Positions 53,377 through 62,570 of a DNA stretch of 64,000 bases are shown here, piece by piece; position 1 is the stretch's first letter; each line of letters starts with the position of its first letter. The notes below the pieces were generated by a model, which saw only the letters and a list, made by a program, of their open reading frames with translations, was not told the origin of the DNA and ran no database searches. The position numbers and the translations under genes were made by a program. Location of the stretch: positions 1 to 64,000 of the forward strand of contig JAFDYX010000033.1 of NCBI GenBank assembly GCA_018267215.1, given 5' to 3'. This DNA comes from Bacteroidota bacterium. GTDB lineage: Bacteria; Bacteroidota; Bacteroidia; Cytophagales; Cyclobacteriaceae.

Positions 53377-54861
53377 CTACAAAGGCTTTTGCCTAAGGTG
53401 CATAGGAATGGTGAACCCTTCGATGCCCTCGAAAATTAATTCAGTAACAACCGCAAGGAGTGCTGCAGGTATTGCACCAGTCAGAATTATTTTCGTATTG
53501 TTTAGCGCCAAACCGGTCACAATAAATTCACCAAGTCCACCGGCACCGATGAAAGCCGCTAACGTTGCCGTGCCGACATTGATCACAGCCGCAGTACGGA
53601 TTCCTGTTAACATCATCGGCATGGCTAATGGAAGTTCAACAAGTTTCATTTTTTGCCAGGGGTTGAGCCCGATGGCAGTAGCGGTTTTTTTTAATGCTGG
53701 ATCAACTGTGCTTAGCCCCATTACGGTGTTTCTCAAGATTGGCAATAGTGCGTAGAGAAAAAGAGCGATCACTGCCGGTAATTTTCCGATGCCTGCAAAA
53801 GGAATCATGAGCGCAAGTAACGCAATTGACGGAATGGTTTGAAGCAGACCAGCCGCGTAGATGGTTGCTGCGGAAAACCGCGGTGAACGGTAGATTACAA
53901 TACCAACCGGTACAGCAAAAATGATTGAAGCCAGCAATGCAACCATCGTTAAAATAATATGCTCCCAGGTCTTACTCAGGATCGCGCTGATTTTATTCGC
54001 CTCATAAATTTGCGGGCTATTCTTTAGCAGGCCTTTTTGAGTCAAAAAATCATGGGCAATTTCATAGTGACCTTTGTTTTCGAAAAGGGATAATGCATTC
54101 AGCTTTTGCATTTCATCTTCGTTGATTTGATTGTCTAACTGATGAAGCAACTGTTTCGCTTGGTCAGGTAATTTAGCCGAGTAAAATGAAACGGCTTCGT
54201 AGGTTGGCAGGATGTTTTTATCATCCATCAATAAGGTGAAATTGTATTTACTTATTTCACCGTCTGTTGAGTACGCATCAGTAAGTTCAATTTTATTTTC
54301 AAGAATGGCTTTATAGGCAAGTCCATGTTCCAGTGCAAAGGGATGTTGTGGTAATTGGTAGAACTTCGCCAAATTTCTCCAACCATCGTTGCGCTCAAGA
54401 AATTCATAACTAAGGCCAATTTTTAAGTCGCGATGATTTTGCAGGTCAGAAATTGCTTTAAGGTGGAATGTCTCCGATGATTTTCTGCTGAGAACCAACG
54501 CATACGAATTATTAAACCCATAAGGTTTCGATATTTCTAAGTGAAACTCTTTGTTCACCAGTTGTTGGATTTTCTGATTGGTCATTGTCGTTTTTGATTT
54601 CAGAATCTCCGCTGCAATTGTTCCTGTGTATTCAGGATAAACATCAATGGCCGCAGTTCTCAACGCTTCAAAGCTCACAGCCGTTCCACCGAGGTTAAAT
54701 TTTCGCTCTATGCTATAGCCACCATCTTCAAGGATTTGTGCGATCATTTCACTCAGGATGTATCCCTCGTTAAAATGCTTCGCTCCAACCCGAATTACCT
54801 GTTGGCCTTCCGATGACCCGGAGAACAGGAGAAGAAAAAAGGAAGCTAAAAATACTTTCAT
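53377..54861 (-). CDS. OpuC-like ABC transporter, fused substrate-binding domain and permease (candidate ergothioneine importer)
   Basis: A signal peptide (FLASFFLLLFSGSSEGQQ) leads a periplasmic binding domain (IRVGAKHFNEGYILSEMIAQ, then AIDVYPEYTGTIAAE). After about residue 285 a permease with roughly five helices follows, including GLLQTIPSIALLALM and the ATP-binding-protein contact ATAIGLNPWQKMKLVELPLA. The betaine/choline/ergothioneine transporter family (OpuC, EgtU) uses this fusion. In EgtU the permease comes first; here the binding domain comes first. Position next to egtB and egtD makes ergothioneine or a betaine the likely cargo; this is inferred. Confidence 0.85.
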   Translation of the reverse strand: MKVFLASFFLLLFSGSSEGQQVIRVGAKHFNEGYILSEMIAQILEDGGYSIERKFNLGGTAVSFEALRTAAIDVYPEYTGTIAAEILKSKTTMTNQKIQQLVNKEFHLEISKPYGFNNSYALVLSRKSSETFHLKAISDLQNHRDLKIGLSYEFLERNDGWRNLAKFYQLPQHPFALEHGLAYKAILENKIELTDAYSTDGEISKYNFTLLMDDKNILPTYEAVSFYSAKLPDQAKQLLHQLDNQINEDEMQKLNALSLFENKGHYEIAHDFLTQKGLLKNSPQIYEANKISAILSKTWEHIILTMVALLASIIFAVPVGIVIYRSPRFSAATIYAAGLLQTIPSIALLALMIPFAGIGKLPAVIALFLYALLPILRNTVMGLSTVDPALKKTATAIGLNPWQKMKLVELPLAMPMMLTGIRTAAVINVGTATLAAFIGAGGLGEFIVTGLALNNTKIILTGAIPAALLAVVTELIFEGIEGFTIPMHLRQKPL

Positions 54862-55598
54862 TGCTCAGCGAGAAAGATTGATTTTAATTTTTCGAGATCA
54901 CTTTTATCGCCCCTTTCTTTGATGATTCCATCTTTTATCCAAACAAACCGATCTGCCAACGTTAACGCTTCCTCCCAATCATGAGTGACCAATGCAACCG
55001 TTCGCGGTTCATGTTGCTGAATAGACTGAAGGTGTTGATAAATCGACTTTTTTGTTTCATAGTCAAGTGAGGCGAAAGGCTCGTCCATTAACAGCAACGG
55101 GGGATTAAGAAACATTGCGCGGCATAGGCCGACACGCTGCTGCTCACCGCCTGATAGCTGATGAGGGAATTGATGTAAACACGATGGAGGTAATTGCACA
55201 ATCTCAGCCAACTCCTTCACTCTTGCAACGATTTCATGTTTACTCATTTTAATTATCCGGCCTAACAGTCCAATGTTGGATTGAATGGTCATGTGTGGGA
55301 ACAAACCAACCTGCTGAACTACATATCCGATTTGCAAACGCAATGATTGAATGTTGTTAAAGTCAATTGCATGCCCAAAGAGCTTTACAGCTCCCGACTT
55401 GGGTTGGATAATTCCATTAATGATTTGCAAGAGCGTTGTTTTCCCACTTCCACTTTTGCCCAGAATAGCAGTTATTTTATCAGCTTCAAATGCGTATGAT
55501 ATTTCCTTTAATATTTGTCTGTCGCCAAAGCTGAGTGAAACGCTTTCGAATTGAACAGGTGGCGATGACATTTTAAAATAGGAAGGCGTACTTTGCAT
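54858..55598 (-). CDS. ABC transporter ATPase partner of the OpuC-like permease
   Basis: All ABC signatures are present: Walker A GKSGSGKTTL, Q-loop VVQQVGLFPHM, signature LSGGEQQRVGLCRAMF, Walker B PPLLLMDEPFASLD and switch His in VALVTHDWEEAL. The sequence is of the OpuA/OpuC betaine-importer type, without C-terminal CBS domains. It energises uptake by the fused binding-permease protein, whose ATG overlaps its stop by four bases. A start at 55571 (MSSPPVQF) is equally plausible. Confidence 0.9.
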   Translation of the reverse strand: MQSTPSYFKMSSPPVQFESVSLSFGDRQILKEISYAFEADKITAILGKSGSGKTTLLQIINGIIQPKSGAVKLFGHAIDFNNIQSLRLQIGYVVQQVGLFPHMTIQSNIGLLGRIIKMSKHEIVARVKELAEIVQLPPSCLHQFPHQLSGGEQQRVGLCRAMFLNPPLLLMDEPFASLDYETKKSIYQHLQSIQQHEPRTVALVTHDWEEALTLADRFVWIKDGIIKERGDKSDLEKLKSIFLAEQ

Positions 55599-55613
55599 CT
55601 TGTCGTGATGTCT

Positions 55614-56831
55614 TTAATTTCTTTTCAAAGTAGTATCAATTTTTATTTCCCCCAACAAGGTTTTGTGTACGGGACATTTATCAGCAATTTCCGACAATTT
55701 TGTTAGTTTTGCCCCGTCCAATTCCCCATCCACTTCTATCATTCTTTCAAAGTGGTCAATCAGGGAATTGCTATTGGTGATGTCGCAGTCTTCGCAATGG
55801 CGCTTGGAATGGCTCACATGAACTTTAATTTCCTTTATGTTAAGCTCCTTTCTATTGGCATACATTCGCAACGTCATAACGGTGCAGGCTGCCAAAGCCG
55901 AAGTGAGTAGTTGATAAGGAGATGGCCCGAAATCATTTCCCCCTACATCCTCAGGTTCATCCGCTGTAATGAAATGTTTTCCCGTTTTAATCAGGGTGGT
56001 AAAGCCATCTTCCTTTTCACCAATAAGTCCCACCGTCTGATATTCAGAATCAAGTGATGGTGTTTCCTGAACTTGCATGTAATGTTGCACCCACGCTGCA
56101 ATGACTTCTCCTGCATACTGTGCATCCGATTTGTTAGTGAGCAGGTGATCTGCTCCATCAAGCGAAACAAAACTCTTGGGGTGATGAGCAAACTGATATA
56201 GTTCAGAAGCATTGGCGATATTTACCACGGTATCTTGGGGTGAATGCAAAATTAAAAGGGCTTTAGATAACACACCCAATGTTTGAGTGATGGTGTGGTT
56301 AATAAGATCATCGACAAATTGCTTTTTAATTAGAAACGATCTTCCCCCTAAATCAACTTTTGCCGAACCAATGGACTCGATTTTGGCCAAGTCACTTTGA
56401 AATAGTTTTCGAACATGAGAAACCTGCGAAGGTGCTGCAATGGTGGCGATTGCCTTAACCGATGGAAGCTGTAAGGCAGCTTTTATGATGGCTGCCCCGC
56501 CAAGCGAATGACCAATCAACAATAATGGCGCTGAAAATTCTTTCTCTAAAAATTGAGCAGCAGCAATGACATCCTCCACATTCGCTGAAAAATTAGTGTC
56601 TGCAAATTCACCATCACTATGCCCTAGCCCCGTAAAGTCGAAACTAAGTACCGCATATCCCCGACTGGCCAACGCTTTGGAGATGGCTTTCACTGTAGTG
56701 AGATTTTTGCCGCACGTGAAACAATGTGCAAAGATCGAAAAGCCGTAAGGCCTTTGGTCAGCGGGCCATTCCATTTGCGCTGAAAGGGTCAAACCATCTT
56801 TATTCGGGAAACTGAACCTTGTAGATTTCAT
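55614..56831 (-). CDS. Alpha/beta hydrolase-OsmC fusion protein
   Basis: The first 250 residues are an alpha/beta hydrolase with nucleophile motif LIGHSLGGAAI and late His in DGADHLLT. The C-terminal 150 residues are an OsmC-type peroxiredoxin-like domain with the two redox cysteines in ALAACTVMTLRM and DKCPVHKTL. OsmC reduces organic hydroperoxides using thiols; the fusion may couple this to ester or peroxy-lipid cleavage. It ends 15 bp before the ABC ATPase on the same strand, linking peroxide defence to the ergothioneine locus. Confidence 0.9.
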   Translation of the reverse strand: MKSTRFSFPNKDGLTLSAQMEWPADQRPYGFSIFAHCFTCGKNLTTVKAISKALASRGYAVLSFDFTGLGHSDGEFADTNFSANVEDVIAAAQFLEKEFSAPLLLIGHSLGGAAIIKAALQLPSVKAIATIAAPSQVSHVRKLFQSDLAKIESIGSAKVDLGGRSFLIKKQFVDDLINHTITQTLGVLSKALLILHSPQDTVVNIANASELYQFAHHPKSFVSLDGADHLLTNKSDAQYAGEVIAAWVQHYMQVQETPSLDSEYQTVGLIGEKEDGFTTLIKTGKHFITADEPEDVGGNDFGPSPYQLLTSALAACTVMTLRMYANRKELNIKEIKVHVSHSKRHCEDCDITNSNSLIDHFERMIEVDGELDGAKLTKLSEIADKCPVHKTLLGEIKIDTTLKRN

Positions 56832-57022
56832 GCATTATGTTTTGTATTGATATCAACATCACAATTTCATTTTCTTCACCCAACTTTTGAAATTATTGCT
56901 GTCTTGCAGATGACACTTCTTTATTATGTGACGGATTTCCAACACATCCGGTACGAGCAGAAGAGTTGCGATAGATGATTTTAAGGATATTGCAACTGAA
57001 TTCCACTCAATCTTTTTGTCGC

Positions 57023-57688
57023 ATGAATAAATTTATAATACCGACTATTTTGATTTTCGTTTGTGTGTATTCTTCATTCAGTCAAGATTCAATCGCAAGT
57101 AATGATGACAATCGCAAAAAGGCAGTGTTTGCATTAGGTGGTATGGGGCCCGCTATTCCGGTTGGGCAGTTCGGCAAACAACGAGAAGTTGGTTTTGATT
57201 TTAACACTGCAATAGAATTTCAGTACAAGCGCGGGCTTATCGTAAGAGGTATGTTTGACTTCTCAACATTCCAGTTTAATAAGGGAACGTTAAAAATAAA
57301 TACGAATGGAAAGCAATATGATATCAGCAGTTCCAACAATTTGGTTTCTGTCTTTTTAGCTGCCGGCTATCATTATACAAAAGGCCGTCTTAGTCCTTAT
57401 GGCTTTGCTGGCATGGGCGCTTCTTTCGTTTCAGTCCCATCCGTTGTGATAGATGATGTGAATAACACAATAGAGAATGGATTGAATGTTGGAAGTTACT
57501 TCAGTACAGTCGCAGGAGTTGGTGCCGACTTTATCCTGAACCCGCCTAAGAAAAATACCTCCTCTAAAAAAACACCGTTTATGTTGTATGCTGAATCTTT
57601 TTACACATTCATTCCTGGCACGACAGAGGCTTCAATTTACAAGTTCAACCTGCTATCGATCAATGTTGGAATCAAAAGCAAATTCTGA
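57023..57688 (+). CDS. Outer-membrane beta-barrel-like protein
   Basis: A signal peptide (KFIIPTILIFVCVYSSFSQ) is followed by alternating amphipathic strands (LIVRGMFDFSTFQFNKGTL, GYHYTKGRLSPYGFAGMGA, LLSINVGIKSKF at the end), typical of small outer-membrane barrels. I use ATG 57023, where the leader starts, rather than 56975. Function is unknown. It is the first of several consecutive plus-strand genes encoding small envelope proteins. Confidence 0.7.
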   Translation: MNKFIIPTILIFVCVYSSFSQDSIASNDDNRKKAVFALGGMGPAIPVGQFGKQREVGFDFNTAIEFQYKRGLIVRGMFDFSTFQFNKGTLKINTNGKQYDISSSNNLVSVFLAAGYHYTKGRLSPYGFAGMGASFVSVPSVVIDDVNNTIENGLNVGSYFSTVAGVGADFILNPPKKNTSSKKTPFMLYAESFYTFIPGTTEASIYKFNLLSINVGIKSKF

Positions 57689-57721
57689 ACGAAAAGTTTT
57701 ATCCAATTGACTTGGTACAGT

Positions 57722-57970
57722 ATGAGAGCAGTAAATACACTTCAACAAATTAAATTGTACCTATTTGCCCTAATCAATCCGGCTTTTGTTCCGTCTTCCA
57801 TTAAAGTAGCAATACTTGTGGGAACGATACTCTTGTTTATCAACCACGGATGGGCAATCTGGAACCAAACCATGACTGCTCAACGATGGCTGTCTGCAGT
57901 TTTAAGTTATATCGTGCCATACATGGTAAATACCTACGCAAAGTTTTCAGTCAATCGAAATAACCAATAG
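57722..57970 (+). CDS. nrtS: NrtS-like small membrane protein
   Basis: The short protein has two membrane helices: IKVAILVGTILLFINHGWA and WLSAVLSYIVPYMVNTYAKF. The pattern and the VPY...TYA ending match the NrtS family of nitrate/nitrite transport proteins. No nitrate-assimilation genes lie nearby, so its substrate here is uncertain. I prefer ATG 57722 over a TTG 15 bases earlier. Confidence 0.6.
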   Translation: MRAVNTLQQIKLYLFALINPAFVPSSIKVAILVGTILLFINHGWAIWNQTMTAQRWLSAVLSYIVPYMVNTYAKFSVNRNNQ

Positions 57971-57971
57971 A

Positions 57972-58355
57972 ATGAAATTTAATTCTTTAATAGTGATGTT
58001 AGTTTTAACCACTACAATTTCATACTGCCAGAAAGAAACAAAAAAAAGAAATAGTGATAGTAGTATCACGCTCGGTGGCCAAATGATGATTAGTGGAAAT
58101 GCACAGAACCTTTTTTACAATATGGGTGGCGGTGGAATTTCCTGGAGTTCAAGTAAAATTTCTTTATCCGTTAATTTTTTACCTTCGCTTCGTTACAACT
58201 TTGAGACTACAAAGATTACCCCAGTGCTTGGAGTTGGGCCGCAATTGAAATTGAAAGAAAGAATCCTGATTGGAGTACCCGTTTATTATCTCGAAAATAA
58301 TTGGACTGCAAGTATTGGTGTAGGCTATAAATTCTTAAACCCATGCGCTCAATAA
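57972..58355 (+). CDS. Small secreted hypothetical protein
   Basis: A leader (LIVMLVLTTTISYCQ) precedes glycine- and strand-rich sequence (GQMMISGNAQNLFYNMGGGG, SLSVNFLPSLRYNFE, then GVGPQLKLKERILIGVPVYY). It resembles half of an outer-membrane barrel. It starts one base after the NrtS-like stop. No function is evident. Confidence 0.6.
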   Translation: MKFNSLIVMLVLTTTISYCQKETKKRNSDSSITLGGQMMISGNAQNLFYNMGGGGISWSSSKISLSVNFLPSLRYNFETTKITPVLGVGPQLKLKERILIGVPVYYLENNWTASIGVGYKFLNPCAQ

Positions 58356-58401
58356 AGTTTTTGACGGGCAAAGCATGAAACTTAAAAATTGACAATTGAC
58401 T

Positions 58402-58971
58402 ATGAGCGCGTTTGAATATGTCACCGTCCTAATATCTATCGTTCTAAGTCTGGGTATTACTCAGATCTTAACCGGGGTAGCTGGCATAATTAAAAAGGCT
58501 CATAAAGTTACTCTTTATTGGCCTCATGTTCTTTGGGTATTGTTTGTGCTTCTTTTGCACATACAAGAGTGGTGGATTACCTATGAATTGAAAGGTCATC
58601 AGTCATGGAAACTGCCGTTCTTCCTTTTCATCATGATTTACCCCATCAACCTATTTGTTATGGCAAGGCTGTTGTTCCCGGATAAGTTAAAAGGCAAAAT
58701 CATTGATTTAAAACAATTCTATTTCAAGAATTACAAAAAGCTATTTTTCCTCTTGATTCTTTCCGCCATACTTTCGGTGATTTTCAATCTCACTGTGCTT
58801 AAGATGGCAATTTCAGATCAGATTTTGCAGCTCCTCTTAATAGCTATAATATCTTTCATCACAATAAAAGAAACAACCTCCGAATGGATACACAAAGCAG
58901 TAGCTATTGTTGTTCTGCTCTCTTTAATAGTCAGCATTATTATTGAGTGGAACGTATGGTTAATCGAATAA
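58402..58971 (+). CDS. Multi-helix membrane protein of unknown function
   Basis: The 189-residue protein has about six hydrophobic helices (EYVTVLISIVLSLGITQILT, HVLWVLFVLLLHIQEWW, LFFLLILSAILSVIFNLTV, then AVAIVVLLSLIVSIIIEW). No transporter or enzyme motif is recognised. I use ATG 58402 rather than the TTG 6 bases earlier. The next gene starts 4 bp after its stop. Confidence 0.65.
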   Translation: MSAFEYVTVLISIVLSLGITQILTGVAGIIKKAHKVTLYWPHVLWVLFVLLLHIQEWWITYELKGHQSWKLPFFLFIMIYPINLFVMARLLFPDKLKGKIIDLKQFYFKNYKKLFFLLILSAILSVIFNLTVLKMAISDQILQLLLIAIISFITIKETTSEWIHKAVAIVVLLSLIVSIIIEWNVWLIE

Positions 58972-58975
58972 TGAT

Positions 58976-59659
58976 ATGGGAAAAATAAATGAGAAGAGCC
59001 TGACCCTTATCGAAGCAAAACCAGTATTTGTTTTTGGATTATTCGGTCTAATTGCTTCCATTATAGTTGGCGCTGGAGAATTTCTTGTTCACTATTCTGC
59101 CAATGGGTATAGGGGCGCAGACAATTTCACCTGGCTTAAGGACATATCACCAAGCGTGGCAGTCGTTGGCCATGTCCTTATGATTATGGGTATGCCGCTC
59201 TACATTTTTGGTTACTATCATATCTACCTGTGTCTTCAAACAGGGCACAAAGTACTTTCTAAACTCGTATTGGTTCTCGGCATAGTTGCATTTATGACAG
59301 CGGCAATATGGGCTGGATCAAGGCTTATGCTGATCGAGATTGTTAAGCTGGGCGACCAGCATTTGATCGACTTTTATAAATCGCATTATGAAATTTTAGT
59401 ACAAGTACTTAGAGTGCTTATTTTCTTTATCTCTGCACTTTGGGTGTACATTATTATTTCAACAAAAACTATTTACCCGAAATGGATGGCAGTGGTTAAC
59501 CCTATTTTAATTCTGGGAGTAGTGTTTGGAGTCTATTTCCTTGTGCCATCGATCGGATCATTTTTGGTACCTACAGCCATGAATGTCACACATCTAATAG
59601 TATTCACATTCTCTTTGCATACCTCGATTAATTCAACTCGATATGAAAATAAGTTTTAA
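58976..59659 (+). CDS. Multi-helix membrane protein
   Basis: The 227-residue protein has about six membrane segments, including FVFGLFGLIASIIVGAGEFL, GHVLMIMGMPLYIFGYYHIY, LVLVLGIVAFMTAAIWAG and VVNPILILGVVFGVYFLVP. DUF6796-like membrane proteins share this general look, but I cannot assign the family with confidence. It overlaps the next gene by 17 bases, so both are translated together. Confidence 0.65.
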   Translation: MGKINEKSLTLIEAKPVFVFGLFGLIASIIVGAGEFLVHYSANGYRGADNFTWLKDISPSVAVVGHVLMIMGMPLYIFGYYHIYLCLQTGHKVLSKLVLVLGIVAFMTAAIWAGSRLMLIEIVKLGDQHLIDFYKSHYEILVQVLRVLIFFISALWVYIIISTKTIYPKWMAVVNPILILGVVFGVYFLVPSIGSFLVPTAMNVTHLIVFTFSLHTSINSTRYENKF

Positions 59660-61262
59660 AATCCTGATTGCCCTTTTGAGTGTCATTCTATTAATAGTGG
59701 TGACCCTGCTCTATTTCTCTTACCGCGATACAGAGGATCCATATGTGCTGGCTTGTGATTATTCCGTAGCTGCTGAAAAGATTCCCATTTTCTCCGAAGC
59801 TAAAGTACAATTCCGGCATCGGTTTGATGAATCAAAATCGCTTCCGATGATGGCAGCAACGCTAATCGATGTTGACAATGATGGAGTGGACGAACTGTAC
59901 ATTGGTGGTGGAAATGACCAGGCTGATGCCCTGTTTAAATATTCAGGTGGTGAATTTATCAACGCTGCCATGGGAGCATTCGAAGATCGGAAAACCGATG
60001 ATCCTTCATTAGGTGCAGCCAGTGCTGACGTGGATAATGACGGCTGGGCAGATTTGATTGTATGTCGTAACTCCGGGGTATATCTATATTTCAATCAACA
60101 TGGAAAGTTTGTGCCAAAAAAACTGAACATTCCATTGAATGAAAAAACAACACCCGTTTCTGTTTCGCTCGGAGATGTAAATAAAGATGGTTGGCTGGAC
60201 ATGTTTGTTGCCGGATATATTAAGTTGGAGAAGATGGAAGGACAGACAATCTTCAACGATCCTACTTACGGAGCGTCAAGTTTGTTGATGTTGAACAATG
60301 GTGACAACACCTTTTCTGATGCGACAGCTTCCGCAGGGTTAAGTTATGTACATAACACATTTCAAGGCATCTTGATTGATGCTGACAATGATGGTCTGCT
60401 TGATCTAGTTGTTGCCCATGATACCGGTGAGCCCAGAACTTATAAAAACCTTGATGGCAACAAATTTGAGAAAATGGAAAATCCACTCACTGGAAAGTTC
60501 GCCTACCCCATGGGAATTGCAGCCAGTGATTTCGACAATGATGGGTCGGTTGATTTTTTCTTTTCCAATACCGGTTCATCCGTTCCTGAATTTATGGCTC
60601 GTGGTGATTTGCGCGATGACCAGACATTTATTAAGGATTGGATTCTTTTTCGCAACGAAGGAAACTTTCGATTCACCGATGTAGCCAGGCAGAGCAAGGT
60701 TTCTGATTTTGAATTTTCGTGGGGGGCCATCTTTGAAGACTTCAACCTGGATGGGTTACAAGATTTAGCGGTTGCAGAAAACTATATTGACTTCCCACCA
60801 CAAAAGGCATTCAAGCTTCCGTGCCGTTTGTTGATTCAACAAGACAGTAATAAGTTTTCGGCTGTGGAAGAACAGGCCAAAGCCGTTAATAAAAACTATG
60901 CCATCACTCCGTTGAGCACTGATTTTAACAACGATGGATATCCTGACCTAATTTATAGCAACCTCGATGGACCGTTAAAAATATTCTTAAGCAATGGTGG
61001 CTCCAGCCATTTCTTGAAAGTAAAGTTTTTAAAGAACGCCAAAACCCTGGGTGCAAAGGTGCAGGTTCAACTTCCTGAAAAGACACTCACTGATTTTCTA
61101 TATAGCGGTGAAGGTTTTTGCAGCGATCAGAGCGGAACGCTCACGTTTGGTCTTGGTAAGGATAGTAGCCTTGAAATAAAAAACGTCATCATTCGCTTTT
61201 TGTCGGGCAAGGCAGACACGTTGACCAATGTAAAATCAAACGACCTCCTTCGCATCCAGTAA
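59643..61262 (+). CDS. VCBS/FG-GAP and ASPIC/UnbV repeat surface protein
   Basis: After an N-terminal membrane segment (ILIALLSVILLIVVTLLYFS), a run of FG-GAP/VCBS-type propeller units with calcium-binding DxDxDG loops follows: LIDVDNDGVDELYIGGG, SADVDNDGWADLIVCRN, GDVNKDGWLDMFVAGY, DADNDGLLDLVVAHD, DFDNDGSVDFFFSNT. The C-terminus (GAKVQVQLPEKT, then SFGLGKDSS-like FGLGKDSSLEI) is the ASPIC/UnbV domain. Such proteins sit outside the cell and bind ligands or calcium. The role in this cluster is unknown. Confidence 0.85.
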   Translation: MKISFKILIALLSVILLIVVTLLYFSYRDTEDPYVLACDYSVAAEKIPIFSEAKVQFRHRFDESKSLPMMAATLIDVDNDGVDELYIGGGNDQADALFKYSGGEFINAAMGAFEDRKTDDPSLGAASADVDNDGWADLIVCRNSGVYLYFNQHGKFVPKKLNIPLNEKTTPVSVSLGDVNKDGWLDMFVAGYIKLEKMEGQTIFNDPTYGASSLLMLNNGDNTFSDATASAGLSYVHNTFQGILIDADNDGLLDLVVAHDTGEPRTYKNLDGNKFEKMENPLTGKFAYPMGIAASDFDNDGSVDFFFSNTGSSVPEFMARGDLRDDQTFIKDWILFRNEGNFRFTDVARQSKVSDFEFSWGAIFEDFNLDGLQDLAVAENYIDFPPQKAFKLPCRLLIQQDSNKFSAVEEQAKAVNKNYAITPLSTDFNNDGYPDLIYSNLDGPLKIFLSNGGSSHFLKVKFLKNAKTLGAKVQVQLPEKTLTDFLYSGEGFCSDQSGTLTFGLGKDSSLEIKNVIIRFLSGKADTLTNVKSNDLLRIQ

Positions 61263-61309
61263 GCAAGGGTACTACATTTCTTTAATAAACTAAATAGAAA
61301 TTGTTTCTT

Positions 61310-61924
61310 ATGGATACTACTTACAAAATGCAACTTCCGCCAGTTGAATTGGCTAACGCCAATGAAGAGCAAAAAGCATTGCTTGAGAATGCGAAACGAG
61401 AGCTAAAGCTAATACCCAACATGTATAAGGCCATGGCAAACTTACCCGGCTTGCTCGACACTTACCGATACGGCTATTCATTTGTGCGAAAGGACAGCGG
61501 TTTTACGCCTGCTGAACAAGAGGTAATTTTTCTTACCATTAGCGCAGAAAACAGTTGTACCTATTGCGTTGGGGCGCACAGTTTTTTGGCTGATATGGTT
61601 TCCAAAGTTCCGGTGAACGTAACAGATGCCATCCGTGATAACACTGAAATACCCGATGAAAAACTGAGGGCCTTATCAACCTTCGCTTCAATCATGGTCA
61701 ATAAGCGGGGCAATCCATCACCAGATGATGTCGCGCTTTTTCTTAAAGCCGGTTATACAGAAAAACACATATTAAGTATTATTCTGGCAATTGCAGTGAA
61801 AACAATCAGCAACTACACCAATCACATTTTCCATACCGAGCTCGACACACCCTTTAAAGCCAGGGAATGGAAAGGTTATAAGATCGCACGAAGTGTTGTA
61901 AAGTTCTTTGAAAGAAAATCATAA
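61310..61924 (+). CDS. AhpD-like / carboxymuconolactone decarboxylase family peroxidase
   Basis: The CxxC active site and proton-relay His are in SAENSCTYCVGAHSFLAD, with the flanking helices of the AhpD-like fold (NMYKAMANLPGLLDTYRYG, ILSIILAIAVKTISNYTNH). AhpD proteins reduce hydroperoxides or relay electrons to AhpC. I use ATG 61310 rather than the TTG nine bases earlier. It fits the oxidative-stress theme of the region but lies alone. Confidence 0.85.
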   Translation: MDTTYKMQLPPVELANANEEQKALLENAKRELKLIPNMYKAMANLPGLLDTYRYGYSFVRKDSGFTPAEQEVIFLTISAENSCTYCVGAHSFLADMVSKVPVNVTDAIRDNTEIPDEKLRALSTFASIMVNKRGNPSPDDVALFLKAGYTEKHILSIILAIAVKTISNYTNHIFHTELDTPFKAREWKGYKIARSVVKFFERKS

Positions 61925-61930
61925 AGAGGA

Positions 61931-62452
61931 TCACCACCCTACGTAATCGGGAGGTTTGATTCTATTCATGCGTAAGTACACTAGTAGTTGTGCCCGATGG
62001 TGCGTTTGATGATCGTTAATCAAATTGATGATTTGAAGCTTGGTCATCGGCCCAGCAAAAAAGGTAACGTGGTCTTTCAATTGCGATGAAGGAAAGGAAA
62101 TCATTGCGTCTATTGCATAAGCATAAGTCTTGTTTACGATCATGATTACAGAATCTTTCCGATGAACTTTTAAATCAGATTTAGTAATCGGATTTTGCTC
62201 ATGCTTCAGGTAAGAAGACGCGAGCCAACCCAGGTTTTGAGACAAGTGAAGAAGCTGTTCAGCGAAATTCATTTCATCATGTGAAGGTCTGAACGAATAC
62301 CTGTCGTCCGGCATTAATGCTGCTACTTTTAAAGTGTACTCTTTGGCATGATTCAACTTTTGAATGGCAGCTTGCAAGAAAAGCGAGTCAATGGATTGAG
62401 CGCACAAAAAATGCGATAAGAAGATAAATGAAGCTAAGAAAAATAGTCGCAT
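61931..62452 (-). CDS. Secreted DinB-like protein
   Basis: A signal peptide (LFFLASFIFLSHFLCAQ) precedes a DinB helical-bundle sequence with metal-type histidines: MNFAEQLLHLSQNLGWLASS and LINDHQTHHRAQLLVYLR. DinB proteins are usually cytoplasmic, but exported versions are common in Bacteroidota. Function unknown. It is convergent with the AhpD-like gene, 6 bp between the stops. Confidence 0.8.
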   Translation of the reverse strand: MRLFFLASFIFLSHFLCAQSIDSLFLQAAIQKLNHAKEYTLKVAALMPDDRYSFRPSHDEMNFAEQLLHLSQNLGWLASSYLKHEQNPITKSDLKVHRKDSVIMIVNKTYAYAIDAMISFPSSQLKDHVTFFAGPMTKLQIINLINDHQTHHRAQLLVYLRMNRIKPPDYVGW

Positions 62453-62570
62453 AGGTTTCGCTTAAATTAATTTGTATCCCGATATATGTGTTAAATCAAT
62501 TGCAGATAAGTCAAATATAAATTAGCATACTTACCAATCAAATCATTTCTAAGGCAAAAAAAAAACGACA

